Assembly (NCBI GenBank): GCA_027924645.1
Contig: BSBN01000445.1
Coordinates: forward strand, 992,001-1,056,000
Origin: Cunninghamia lanceolata
Taxonomy: Eukaryota > Streptophyta > Pinopsida > Cupressales > Cupressaceae
Length of the DNA: 64,000 nucleotides
Reading direction: 5' to 3'
The notes beneath the pieces were generated by a model that saw nothing but the letters and a program-made list of their open reading frames with translations, searched no databases and had not been told where the DNA came from. The position numbers and the translations under genes were made by a program. This document shows positions 46,030 to 57,475 of the stretch, piece by piece. How positions within the stretch are numbered: position 1 is the stretch's first letter; each line of letters opens with the position of its first letter.

Positions 46030-47589
46030 TGTTGCAAGTATGTGCCTAATCGGTGTTTTCATTGATGTCAACATATCTTTGTTGTCATTGGTGTCAACTA
46101 TGTTCTATTCTATTACTTGTTTAGAAGCCTTGTGTGTTGAGGATATTGAGAAAATTGGCCTCTCTGGAAGAATCAAGTGAGTTACAGTGAAGTGTAGTAT
46201 AGACAGAGAGTTGTATGCTAAAGAACAGTCTGGTAGACTGCTCCGCATCTCCTCCTGGATGAAGATCTTGGCTTGCAGATTGGAAGTTATTTCAAGGGAT
46301 GTCTGAAGATGCTAAATCCTATGTTTGAACTTCCAGTGTGAAGTTTTGAGAAAGTTACATTCACCAGAGTAAAGCCTGCTCTTTCTGATTAATCTCTGGT
46401 GACAGGGAGAAAGTGTTTTGCTCTACATTCCTCCGCAATAAAGTATTTTTCTTTGTGGTTCTAGAGGGAAGTATGGGATGAGGATAGGTGCCTACAATTA
46501 TAGTGGTTCATGTTTTGGTGATCTGCAAGCTATCTTTCTTTCATGTCAGTTGAAGACAGTGAAGTTCATGTGTTCCGGTGAGAAGATTCCTATGGATAAA
46601 GTGGTTACGGTTTGTGTGGTTTCTCCTAATGATTGTAATGTGCTTGTGGATGTCTCCTAATCATGTTCCTATCTTGACATTGGTCCATGTTAAGGAATTG
46701 AGATCATGTTTGAAGATTGTTCCCAGACAGTGTAACGTGTAACTAGTCTTAGTCGACTTGGTTAATTCCAATTATTGCAGAGATTCCTTGAAGATTGTGG
46801 AAGCGTGTTGTGGCATGGAAGATCATGTTTGAGTCCCAGCTAAGGAGTGGCATGATCTACATACATCTTTACTTCATTTCCTTTACATAATATTGTAATA
46901 GGTCAGGACCTATTTTGTGAATGTTTGTAATGCTGACCTTGGAGATTGTTCCAATGGTTGATGATTGTAATGCCGACCTTGATGATCATTCCAAGGTTGA
47001 TGAAGTGTATAAATACTTGTAGTTGTGTCATGGAAAAGATGTCCTTGAGTGAAAATGGAAAGATAATAAGAAAGGTCCAAAAGGCAGAGTAGAGAAGAGG
47101 AAGATCTGAGAAGAGGCAGAGTAGAGCAGAGGAATTAGTGTACTTCAATCACAGACATAAAATGGTGTTGATTGTGGCAGTGAGCTTCCAGTAGGGTTTA
47201 ACATCCCTCAGGGTTTAACAGCCCTTATTGTAATCTTGCTAGGTTTAGGGTTGAGGCAGTGAGCCTACTAGACCTGGTTGTTCTTCATGGCAGTGAGCCA
47301 ATATGTTTAGGCCCGTGGAGTGACCAAGCCTGAACATCATTATTTCAAGATTGCAATATATATTGGGAGCTAATCCTCTCCATGGTTTTTCCCCACCTTG
47401 GGGTTTTCCACGTAAAATCTAGTCTCTTGTGTTTGATGTTGTATCTGTGGTTAAGTCTCTAATTTCATGCATTCATTGTAAATCATAATAATTGTGGATA
47501 AGTGATTGATGTTTAAATTGCAGAAGTGTTTAAGTTTTTGAGACAACTGATGAACACCCCTCCTCTCAGTTGTCTGGGGCATATCAACA
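46030..47589 (+). repeat. solo LTR F, possible recombinant
   Basis: 1560 bp from TGTTGCAAGTATG to GGCATATCAACA, inserted in the D interior. The flanks TGTCA and TGCCG could be a duplication changed at two C/G sites, so the boundary is less certain than for G. The first 200 bp match solo LTR G; from about 47200 it matches the D LTR instead. Contains TATAAATA at 47008-47015 and three GGCAGTGAGC motifs (47176, 47255, 47289). Confidence 0.78.
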
Positions 47590-49902
47590 TGCCGCATATA
47601 TACCAATACACATTTGTATCTTAATTTATGATTGAAGGTAATGTATCATTATAGATAGTCTTTATCAAAGCTATCTCTCCATTCCAACTATTCCTTGCAG
47701 TCTCCAAAGTATGAATTTGGCTATTTATCAAACAGACTAACTTTTCTGCCTCCTACACATCTGATGGTGTATCAATTAATGCTTGTGATTTCAAGGCTTC
47801 ATTTGCCAGATTGGTCATGGAATCAATTTTTGGACTTATTAGCCCCCTTATCTAGCACAACCTATCTTTGATTACTTCCCTTTTCTTCATTAGAATGCTC
47901 AGATCATTATGAATATTTACAACCTATGTCTCCTTGGCACTTATTGACTCAATTGTCAAATTGTATGTCTCAGAAATGTTAAGCAGTTTGAGTTCCATGT
48001 CCTTGATTTTATCTTCTAATTCCTTTGTAGCTTTTGGTCAAGATAAACAAAATTTGTACAAGTCACAACCTTCTTTTATGGCACTTTGTATACCTCTTAT
48101 TCCTTGCTCTAAAGAGATTTTATCATTGATCAACATGGTTTTCAACTCAGCTAATCTTTTCTCATCAAATTCTTTTCTGGCCTTTATTTCTGTAGATTTT
48201 TCAAAGGATTCAAAATAGTTGCTGATTGATTTTATCATACATTTCAGTTGATTAGTAGATGATGTCGAAGTGTCTTTCTGGTATTTAGGCATAAAATCTC
48301 CCAGTATATTAGATACTGTTGTAATGAGCTTATTGTTATGCATGCGAGTTTTCATCAATTCTTCCTGAGCTTTTGCTTGGGCAAATGATACTAATTCAAA
48401 TTTTTGTACCGAAGACAAGGAATTTAGATTTATTGCTTCTTGAAGAAACTTGGGTGGATCTAGGATTTGTGCACTTTGTAACTTTTCCAAGGTTTCTGTA
48501 AGTGTGTCTCTTGACACTTTTTATTCACAAAGTGAGTTTTTCTTTTTCTTCTTTTCTTCAGTTGTGGCTTCTATAATGGATGACGTCCTTATTCTTTTTT
48601 TGGGACTAGAAGCTAGTCTCTCCTCTTCAGATCTATTATCTTTCCTTCCTAGAGTGCTTCATGCCCATTCTACTAGAGTACTTGTGAACTCAGATCCTCT
48701 TGATTTGGTTTTTACCTTACTTAATTATTCATCTAATGTTCTCTCTGACTACTTAGATTCCATCAACATTCTGGAAGATAATTTAGAGAATGTCCCAAAT
48801 CTATCCTCTTTGGGATCAATAGGTTTACTTAGTAGTGCATCAGCTAATTCAGTCAAGACATCTTCTGCAACTTCATAACCTAGTGCAGGGACCCATACAA
48901 CTCTTGGTTCCATAGCTTCCATAAAGCATTTTTCCTTATCCACCATGAATACAATATCCTTTTAATACTTTATCACTACTTTTTCAAGTATCTAGAACCT
49001 TACCATTTTCTGTTGAAAATCTCTGAAATATTTCCATATGATTTTGTTTTGCATATTTTCATTACCCAAACTCTATAAGTGATTTCCTATTTGAGCAGCT
49101 ATAGGTATGTGATCAAGCTAGATAACATTTCCTAAACCAGGTAGCTCTTTTAGGAAGTAAAAGAGTAAACATGTAATCAATGTTCTATATTTGAAAGGAT
49201 GATTAGTTTCTTTTGTTCTTTTCAAGTTCTCCATAAGTTTACTCTGGAGTAATTCACAAAGGTCATAATCTGTATTATTTTTTATCATGTCATATGTTGT
49301 GTATATAGCTGATGTAGACAAAGAATTTTCCTTGTTGGAGAAGTATACTTTGTATCCAATAATCATTTATGCAAATCTAACAGCCAGATCCCTGATATCA
49401 TTCACTGTAAGGCCATTCTTCTCAAATTTGGCTCCTGTTAGCTACATTACCACATTGTTCTTCATTTTCTTTATGCATGGAACCCTTCTAGAGGAGCCCA
49501 TATTGGTTACAACTTTAATGGCTTGTTTAGTTATCAAATAGGGATCATCAAGCCATAAAGATTCATCATGAATTCTTCTTAGAATAAGCTTGACCCATGC
49601 ATCAATCAGAATTGTGGGAAGTCCAACTAGGTGTCAAATTTATTTTCTCCTAGATCTTTGTAATCATCTTTTAGGACAATGTCCACAGTAGTCAGTTCAT
49701 CCAAATACAATTTTCCTAACTTCATATGATCATATTCTTCTAGACTGGTATGAATGTATGCCCTGATATCTTTCCTATGCATGGCCCCATGTGGAGTAAT
49801 TGAGAATGCCCCTAATGGATCGTTCTCCAACAATTTGAAGAATTGTTTCTTAAACTTGGGGTGAGGCATTTTTCTTATCTTGATTGTATGAGGAGTAAAC
49901 AT
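47590..49902 (-). pseudogene. element D second ORF, unrecognised
   Basis: Minus-strand coding remnant starting at the ATG 49900-49902 (MFTPHTIKIRKMPHPKFKKQ). By joining frames it runs about 700 residues: KFKKQFFKLLENDPLGAF, then IIGYKVYFSN..FKYRTLITCLLFYFLKELPG, then VVWVPALGYEVAEDVLTELA, then a helical region at 48038-48517 with FESFEKSTEIKARKEFDEKR, and an end with RGLISPKIDSMTNLANEALK. The helical part matches element E at 54756-55100 and beyond. I recognise no protease, integrase, RT or known enzyme motif. The reverse-strand frame at 48450-48878 is a shadow. Confidence 0.68.
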
Positions 49903-50499
49903 TTTCCCAGAACAATTTAATTTTCACAGTAGGGTTTCAAGTTGTAAATACCTCTTTCACTAGAATAGGGTTTCCTTGATCTCAATCTAAAATCCTTTGG
50001 AGAATATTGTAGTTTCTTTGAATTTCACTTTGGTTTGCCTTAGTCACTTGAGTGCATGGAATATAGAATGATTTTTCCTTTGAATACAACTCCTTTTAAC
50101 CTTCACATGCTAAAGCCTAAGGGTCACTAATGATATCTTACAAAAAGCTGTTGAGCACCTTCCTGACAGCCACAGACACCTTAGATCACTCCGCCAATCT
50201 TCGTAATTGGTCCTTTTCTTCCAAAACTTGCTTCAAAGGATTTGTCATGTGATTCCTTTAATCATATCTTCGTGTTAGATTTCAGCACTAACTAACTGGC
50301 TAGTGGTTTGGGATTTTTAGCATTGCTCCCCCTGAGCTAGAGCTCCTAATTTACTTCCCAGAGGAAGTATCTACACTGGAAGATGGTGCAGATTCATCCT
50401 TGACTTCAATAACATCTTTCTTGATCCAAATCTTACCCATTTCCTTCTCGGTTTCAACCGGGTTAATCTTTTCTTTTCCCTTATCATTCCTCTACTCTG
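49903..50499 (-). other. D spacer between gag-like ORF and second ORF
   Basis: No supported gene: the minus strand here is non-coding or too degraded. It separates the end of the zinc-knuckle ORF from the start of the second ORF. Confidence 0.45.
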
Positions 50500-51514
50500 T
50501 TTTTCTTTCTTCAGCATAGTAATTTCTCCTCACATTCTTGCTTATGCAGAATCTTACAACATGTCCAAATTTGTTGCAATTAAAACACACAATGTTTCCT
50601 TGTTCTTGATTCCTTCCTCTGAATGAATTCATCTTTGATCTACATTGATTAGCCATGTGTCCAAATCTATTGCATGCAAAACACTTTCTATTAAATGATT
50701 GATTATTACTTGCATTGTAAGATCCATTTCTTACCAGACTTCTGCATTCATTTGATTTGTGACCAATTTTCTTGCAATTGAAGCATTGACTAGAGAATGA
50801 TGAAATATTTTGATTTATTCTACTCCTACATTGAGTAGCTTTATGACTAAACTTACTGCAATTAAAATAGTGGCCATTAAAAGATGGATACCTCTGAACG
50901 TTTGGTTGTATGAACAGAGGTCTTCTAGGTCTTCTTCTTTGATTTCTGAACTAGTTTCCTCTATTTTGCCATGACTCAGTGTTTGTTTGACCAGATTTTG
51001 AACTTTCTCCTTTCTCAAATCCCAAACCTTGCTTGTCATTAGCACTCTTCTAGCTAGCAATCATTTCATCAAGCTTTATAGTACTTATCTTGAATTTTTC
51101 CTCAAAGATCTTGGCCTTTTCCAAGACTATTTTTAGACTTACAATTTCTTTCTCAAGTTTGGCACAATCTTCTGATCTGCTCTTCACAATTAAATTTAGA
51201 TCATCTTCTACTTTTGTTCTTTCTATAACTTCTACTCCCAAATCATTCAGGGCTTCATTTGCTGATATCAATTGATCATTAACTTCTTTGTATTTGTCCT
51301 TGAATTTCTTGACTTGTTCTTTTATCTTTGAGATACTTTCATCAGCTTGTTGTAAGTTTTCTTTCAAATCCCTAACTTTTGCTTTAGATTTTTCAAGATC
51401 CATAAGGGCTTCTTCTAGTTCCTTGTTACTTTCATAATTTCCAAATCTTCTTATTGCCTTGACCACACTATCCCAGATCTTCCTTGAGCTGTTAGGCTTC
51501 TTCCAAGGACCTAG
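50500..51514 (-). pseudogene. element D gag-like protein with coiled coil and four zinc knuckles
   Basis: Starts close after the primer site. The N-terminal part (51050-51500) reads SSRKIWDSVVKAIRRFGNYE then a long charged heptad-rich coiled coil (ELEEALMDLEKSKAKVRDLK onward). The C-terminal part holds four knuckles: YFNCSKFSHKATQC (first Cys lost), CFNCKKIGHKSNEC, CFACNRFGHMANQC and CFNCNKFGHVVRFC, near 50824-50872, 50742-50789, 50638-50686 and 50547-50592. This fits a gag nucleocapsid. The usual capsid domain is not seen, so the N-terminal half of gag may be gone. At least one stop divides it near 50950. Confidence 0.75.
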
Positions 51515-51526
51515 TCTTTGATACCA
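51515..51526 (-). other. primer binding site of element D
   Basis: TGGTATCAAAGA on the minus strand, two bases from the LTR end (51529). Initiator-Met tRNA type, as in copia and chromovirus elements. Confidence 0.88.
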
Positions 51527-51528
51527 AT

Positions 51529-52479
51529 TGTTGAATATCAGGAACACTGAGAGGGGGTGGGGTGAATCAGTGCTCCAAAAAATCTTTCATGCACTTTCAC
51601 TTTTAACCATTTTCTAAAATTAATTAAATAAAAGCATAATATGCAAATGAATAGCAACCACAGAGACATAACACATGGATACCAAGATTTTTACATGGAA
51701 AACCCAAGAAAGGGAAAAACCACGGAGAGGATTAGCTCTCAATATATATTGCAATCTTTTACAGATGGTGATGTTCAATCTTGGTCAATCCACAGGCCTA
51801 GAACATGTTGGCTCACTGCCATGAAGTACAACTAGGTCTAGCAGACTCACTGCCTCAACCTTAAACCTAGAAAGATTACAATGAGGGTTGTTAAACCCTA
51901 ATGGATGCTCACTGCTAGGATCATTACCTTAAAGAAGATGGCTCACTACCAAGTACAAGTGAAATTATATAATAAATACGAATACTACAAAAGCATCTAT
52001 TAGTATGCTAGGGTGCAGTCATTTAGCATCTGAATACTGTATCCTCAGTCTTCATCATTACTGATCTTCTATCTCTACTCTGCTATTCTCATCCTTGCAT
52101 CAATACAATACACATTCACATCGCACACACCAAACACCAACTCAATCCCTTATATATATCTGCAACACTTAAACCTTCACATTAGATTGGCCTAATAAAG
52201 ATAAAGCATGTAGTTAATAGACATGTAGCTTATTGGCCAACTTCATACACCAAAATACTTTACGGACCCAATTAGTATTTGAAACACATTCACATATGTC
52301 AGCTCCAACTATAGAACTACTTAGGATAAAGTTCCAATCAATAGAGCTTACCATATACAAGTCAAACTATCATGTCGGCCTCAAACACAAACTACCTCCG
52401 GTTCATTTCATCTGTCAGACTAAAACTTTTACTGTGAACCATAAGACACTTCCAAAATCATATCAAAGACTCTTCACAC
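51529..52479 (-). repeat. D 5' LTR, first block
   Basis: Inner (3') end TGTTGAATATCAGG on the plus strand through to CACAC at 52475-52479, the left target duplication of E. The second block is 56875-57475. Contains GGCTCACTGCC (reverse of GGCAGTGAGCC) at 51810-51820 and the conserved GGTTTTCC block in reverse near 51690. The open frame at 51641-51835 is LTR sequence. Confidence 0.92.
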
Positions 52480-53277
52480 TATTGGCAAGAGACACTACTA
52501 GGCATGATAGGTGTTGTCATTTATGGCAACTAAGATCTTCCCAATCATCCACATAACACAACCTGTTCACACCGGAAGTCAGAATCAGAATGTGTCTAAG
52601 TTGGGGCAATTAGAAACAGAGCAGGTGACAGGGTCCGGTATCTTGGTCCAGATCTATCTAGTGGAAAGGCATGGTCTAGTACAAATCTAAGGTAGTTGTA
52701 AGCTTTGTCAAGACATTCTAAATCTAGAGTTTTGTCCTCTGGAGATGAAGGACTCAAAAGATATCAGCTTCTGAGTACTAGGTCTCAGTTTGACAGAACA
52801 GACAAAAGAAGAACCAGCCGACCCTGTGAATGATCCTATTTCCATATGTATAGAAGTTGTCTATTAGGCATTTGGTGATGATAAATAGTGATATTTGAAA
52901 TGATTGATGTTTCACAAGTGCAAGTTTTAATCTGCATCTCATATTATGTATGGATCTAGCTAACAGAGCAGAGTACTTTACAAAGTTCTAAAATGTTCTT
53001 GAAGCTGACTGGTAAAATGATTGTAGATCATGTTGTGGATATATATATCTGATGGAATTGGATGATTGAAGTGTGTGTGCACATAAGGTAATCAGGAGAA
53101 GAGCAGAAAATCTAAGGAGCGAATGAAGACAGAGCAGTAAGAAGAGCAAGTAAAGATGAAATGTGTAAGATCAATTTTTGCACTTAACTGGGACTAAAAC
53201 TCTTGCATGAGTAGGTGATATTCATCAGTTCAAAATCTCTATTATTCTCTTGTAATCTCTCTATAGGCAGTGAGCCT
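52480..53277 (+). repeat. 5' LTR of element E, 3'-truncated
   Basis: Matches 55774-56571. It starts TATTGGCAAG (mutated from TGTTGGCAAG) and stops matching after GGCAGTGAGCC, where coding-like sequence begins directly. Confidence 0.88.
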
Positions 53278-55530
53278 TTAGTAACCAAAGAAGAGTCCTC
53301 CGGAAGCAAAAAGGCTAGTAAAAGGCAAAAGACAGAAGCATATGAGGAATATGTTGAGAAGCCCACACTTTCCCTAGAGGCTTTGCCTAGTATTCCTTCC
53401 TATTCTACATAGATATTTGGTCCCAATGAACCATTCCTTCCTTTTTCCCATGTATGTAAGGTTTATGACCCATAACTAGCGGTTGTTGAAGATCCATATC
53501 CCATGCCAGTAGAATCCATTGTTCAATAGGGGCCCTCCGCCTATAGAGAATCTACTTCATGGTCAACTGTAGATAGTATCTCTACCTCTGCTTCTTCCTC
53601 TTCTTGCTTGGCTCCTCTAGATACCTTTGTGTTTGATGCTGCTGGTGAAGGGATATTATTGCCTCTGCCCATGCTACTGGTGATTTTGCTTGCTAATCCT
53701 CTATAGTCCCTCCCACTACCATTAATGTATGCTTACTAGAATGACGGCATGTTATGTATAGAATCTAGCCTGCCAAGAATTCCACTCGATAGAAAGCTAC
53801 CCTGGCAAATAGTAGGGGCCCCCCCACGTATAATTGGGTGGGATGTGATAAAGTCAATCACAGTAGATGGTAATCTAAAACCCATGATTGAATTCTATAA
53901 TGAATACATTGTTGTGTATAAAAGGGTATTGGAAGAAGCAACTGTCAGATATCTCAACATCTACAACAAGGCACCGATTGAGATAACTTCTGAGTTGCCA
54001 CAAAGTCTACCAAATATTTTGGAATTAAGAAAAGAAAATGCCAAGAGAAAGGACATGGAAATCAGGGAACATGAGCTAATTAATTTGTGTCCTCAGATTT
54101 CAGCTGATCAAATAGATATGATATTCAAGGAAGTCAAAGATGACTTTAGAAGCAAAAGGAGAATGAACAAACTCATGCTTGGAGAAACAAGTGAAATCGT
54201 TAAAGAAACTTAAGAAATTCTTTTGAAAGAATTGGAAAAGCACAATTTTCCCATAGTCATAGAAGTTTTGGATGGTGAAGAAGAGAACATCATCAAGCAA
54301 CAATCTGAGTTGGGTGAAGTCTCTATTTCAGAAGTGGAACAAGTAAATTGGGATGATACAAAAATGTGGATAAAGTAATCGATGCAGGAAATACTCCTAA
54401 TTCACCTGACCAATCAGGAAAAGAAGATATTTCTACTTCACATAGCACACTAGATTAGACAGCAAGAGGTGAACAAACAGAAAAGGGACCCTCTACAGAG
54501 AACACAGAGAAAAGTAATGCAGATAAAAAGGAAGAAAAAGGAAAGAAAGATAATGCAGAAGAAGATGGTGCAAATGATGAAGCACCTAAAGCAGATACTA
54601 AGAAATTTGATGAACTAAAGGATGGTTCACAAAATGTTGCAAGAGACACTACAGATGTAGTGAAAAGTCTTCTTGAAAAAGAAATGATTGAGATTGATGA
54701 GCCTGAACTACTCTGAAGTCTAGCCAATCTAGATGCTCTCTCTCTAATTCAATTAATGAAAATTGCATCATTCACCCAAGTAAAGGCTAGAGAAAAGATG
54801 TTAAAGTTCCACATGGAGGACAAGGAGCTACTGGGGCTTGCAACTGGGATTTTGGAGAAGTTAATGCCCTCCTACCAGAAGAGTCCATCTGATTCCCCAT
54901 CCAGACATCTAAAAAATCTTGTAAGTTGTGTAAATACCCATTTTGTATCCTTTGAAAAATCTACAAAGGCAAAGGTTCGAAAAGAGTTTCTGGATAAGAA
55001 ATTTAGTGAAGTACAGAATCTAATAAGAAATGATAGGATAATTCTCAGCATCAGCATAAGGAATATTCAAAATGTTTTGAATGATGGAAGAAATATGTAA
55101 AAATTTTGTCTATCATGGCCCAAAATTAGTGAGGATATTGAGAAGAAGATTAAGGAACAAGAACTGAAATTGTCAAATCTATCCAATAATTTTGATCCTC
55201 TAACCATTTCACCCATAAGTTAGGAATGTCAAGTAATTAGCTTGACTGATGAGATAAAGAGACTTGTTAGAGAGAAAAGCAACATTATGAAGAGAATGTG
55301 TGAGCTCTGGGGATTGATTGCCCCTAAGTTAGAAATAATGTATAATGCCCTATCTTAAGCTCAGACTGCAGTTCAGACTAGTGATCCATTAGATCTGTCA
55401 AAGGCAAAAGCATATTCATTTTTGTTAAGTGGGCACATCTCTATTTTAGATGGAATGAAGAGCACCTAGGCCTCTAAACTTGTGCAAATAAAAACCAGCT
55501 TTGTAGACATTCTCAAGTTCATGTAAATAG
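53278..55530 (+). pseudogene. element E ORF, related to D second ORF
   Basis: Degenerate coding region. The first part is VTKEESSGSKKASKRQKTEA and a Ser/Pro-rich stretch with stops; 53749-54213 is open for 154 residues (WQIVGAPPRIIGWDVIKSI, then a charged helical part). An acidic Lys/Glu-rich spacer follows (54440-54640). 54756-55100 reads ASFTQVKAREKMLKFHMEDK, LMPSYQKSPSDSPSRHLKNL, FVSFEKSTKAKVRKEFLDKK and matches D 48038-48420. The end (WGLIAPKLEIMYNAL) also matches the D end. No known domain is recognised. Several stops (TAA/TAG) occur. Confidence 0.7.
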
Positions 55531-55773
55531 AACTTAATGATTAGTTGTACATATGCAGTCCTTTATACAATTTTTCTAAATTTTGGCTTGCAAACCCCAC
55601 CCTTTTCCATTGATGTCAAAGGGGGAGTGAAGATCACTAAAAAATGAGGAATCCATCTAAGGGAAGTACCGAAAAGCAGTGTGAACAATAGTATGGAGCA
55701 CAAACTAAGGGGGAGCTTTTCAACACTTAGTCATTTTTCACTAAGTGTTGCCATCAATGCCAAAGGGGGAGAT
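55531..55773 (+). other. E 3' untranslated region and polypurine tract
   Basis: Non-coding, with three short blocks resembling CCATCAATGCCAAAGGGGGAG, the last being the functional tract (about 55760-55773). Similar blocks lie at the same end of D. Confidence 0.75.
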
Positions 55774-56869
55774 TGTTGGCAAGAGACACTACTAGGCATG
55801 ATAGGTGTTGTCATTGATGGCAACTAAGATCATCCCAATCATCCACATAACACAACATGTTCACACCGGAAGTCAGAATCAGAATGTGTCTAAGTCGGGG
55901 CAGTTAGGAACAGAGCAGGTGACAGGGTCCGGTATCTTTGTCTGGATCTATCCAGTGGAAAGGCATAGTCTGCTGGGGATCTAAGGTAGTTGTAAGCTTT
56001 GTCAAGAAATTCTAAATCCAGAGTTTCATCCTCTAGGGATGAAGGACTCAAAAGATATCAATTTCTAAGTATCGGGTCTCAGTTTGACAGAACAAATAGA
56101 AGAACTAGCCAACCCTGTGAATGATCCTATTTCTGGATGTATAGAATTTGTCTATTGGGCAATTGGTGATGATAAATAGTGATAGCCAACATGATTGATG
56201 TTTCACAAGTGCAAGTTTTAATCTGCATCTCATATTATATATGGATCTAGCTGATAAAGTAGAGTACTTTACAAAGTTCTAAAATGTTCTTGAAGCTGAC
56301 TGGTAAAATGATTATAGATCATTTTGTGGATATATATATCCAATGGAATTAGATGATTGAAGTGTGTGTGTGCATAAGGTAATTGGGAGAAGAGTAGAAA
56401 ATCTGAGGAGCAAATGAAGACAGAGCAGTAAGAAGAGCAAGTAAAGATGAAATGTGTATGATCAGTTTTTGCACTTAACTGGGACTAAAACTCTTGCATG
56501 AGTAGATGCTATTCATCAGTTTAAAATCTTTGTTTTTCTCTTGTAATCTCTCTGTAGGTAGTGAGCCCCTAATTGAGCAGTGAGCTCTCGGGAGTGAGCC
56601 TGAATACATGTGCATTCTCATTTGTAAAAATACTTTTAACAGGGTATTAATTTTTGTGGGTTAACCCCCACCATGGTTTTTCCCTTAATCGGGTTTCCAG
56701 TCAAAAATCTTGGTGTCAAGTGTTCTATTTTCATTTCTACTCATGTGTTATTGATTAATGCTTAAATGTTTTGATTATATGTTATAAAAGAAGATTAAGA
56801 GAAAGAAATTGTTAAATTGTGTGACAACTGATTCACCCCCCCTCTTAGTTGTTTGTACCTAATTCAACA
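55774..56869 (+). repeat. 3' LTR of element E
   Basis: 1096 bp, TGTTGGCAAG to CTAATTCAACA. Contains GTGAGCCCCTAATTG at about 56561 and the block CCATGGTTTTTCCCTTAATC at about 56671, shared with the other copia-type LTRs. Confidence 0.92.
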
Positions 56870-56874
56870 CACAC

Positions 56875-57475
56875 ATCCCCAACCTTACCTTCAAAACTGC
56901 AAAGCATGATATAAACTTGCAAAGAAATGCGGACCATCAGAACTTAGACTCTACCATAGTCAATCTTTGTTAGACACTGTAGTGATACTCAACAACTTGC
57001 AACTATCTTTTCGATGGACTTTTGAGCTTACACCTCTAGATTTAGACACTTCATACAACTGTTTGCAACACCTCAAAATTGCATAACAAAATATTCACTT
57101 GCGAAGGAATGTGGACCATTTTACTTTGCACTATACACTATTCTTATCATACTTCTATTCTTCTAGACTTAGATATTTTCTCCAAGTGACTTTTGAAGGA
57201 AGTTAGGACTTTATCACTGGAATATAGCAACACCAAACAACTATAAACATTATACTTGAGCCACATTTCCAAGTCATCATCTGCGGAAGCACACTGATCC
57301 ACTTATTGTCCCTTACTCTGTATATTTCCCATACTTAGTCATTTCTACCAACCGGACCTGAATTCCAATATGACCTTCCAGAGTTGTCTTCCTATCATGC
57401 TGAAGGGATCTTTGAGCCTTGTTGCCATCAATGACAACATACAAGTCTATACTAGAGCAGTGTCTTTTGCCAACA
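56875..57475 (-). repeat. D 5' LTR, second block
   Basis: Completes the D 5' LTR after E. On the minus strand it begins TGTTGGCAAAAGACACTGC at 57475. The next bases, CCCTA, are the right target duplication of D. Confidence 0.9.

Larger units (their letters stand above)
52480..56869 (+). mobile_element. element E, pol-less LTR retroelement
   Basis: Plus-strand element in the D 5' LTR with perfect CACAC duplications (52475-52479 and 56870-56874). The 3' LTR is 1096 bp; the 5' LTR keeps only about 798 bp, because a deletion at 53277 removed its end, the primer site and the start of the interior. The interior (53278-55773) encodes a protein region related to the D second ORF but no gag-pol. The polypurine tract CCAAAGGGGGAGAT precedes the 3' LTR. 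Confidence 0.88.
22187..57475 (-). mobile_element. element D, pol-less LTR retroelement with nested insertions
   Basis: Minus-strand LTR element bounded by perfect 5-bp duplications CCCTA (22182-22186 and 57476-57480). The left, 3' LTR is in three pieces (22187-22209, 37834-39350, 45814-45826; 1553 bp) and the right, 5' LTR in two (51529-52479, 56875-57475; 1552 bp). The internal region, 45827-51528 minus solo LTR F, is about 4.1 kb and has a primer site, a gag-like ORF with zinc knuckles, a second unrecognised ORF and a polypurine tract, but no protease, integrase or RT. This fits the known class of large retrotransposon derivatives. The LTR ends and primer suggest a copia-type parent. Confidence 0.88.

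Noticed and set aside
48450..48878. 142-residue plus-strand frame
   Set aside because: It is antisense to the D second ORF, whose minus-strand reading is supported by homology to element E.
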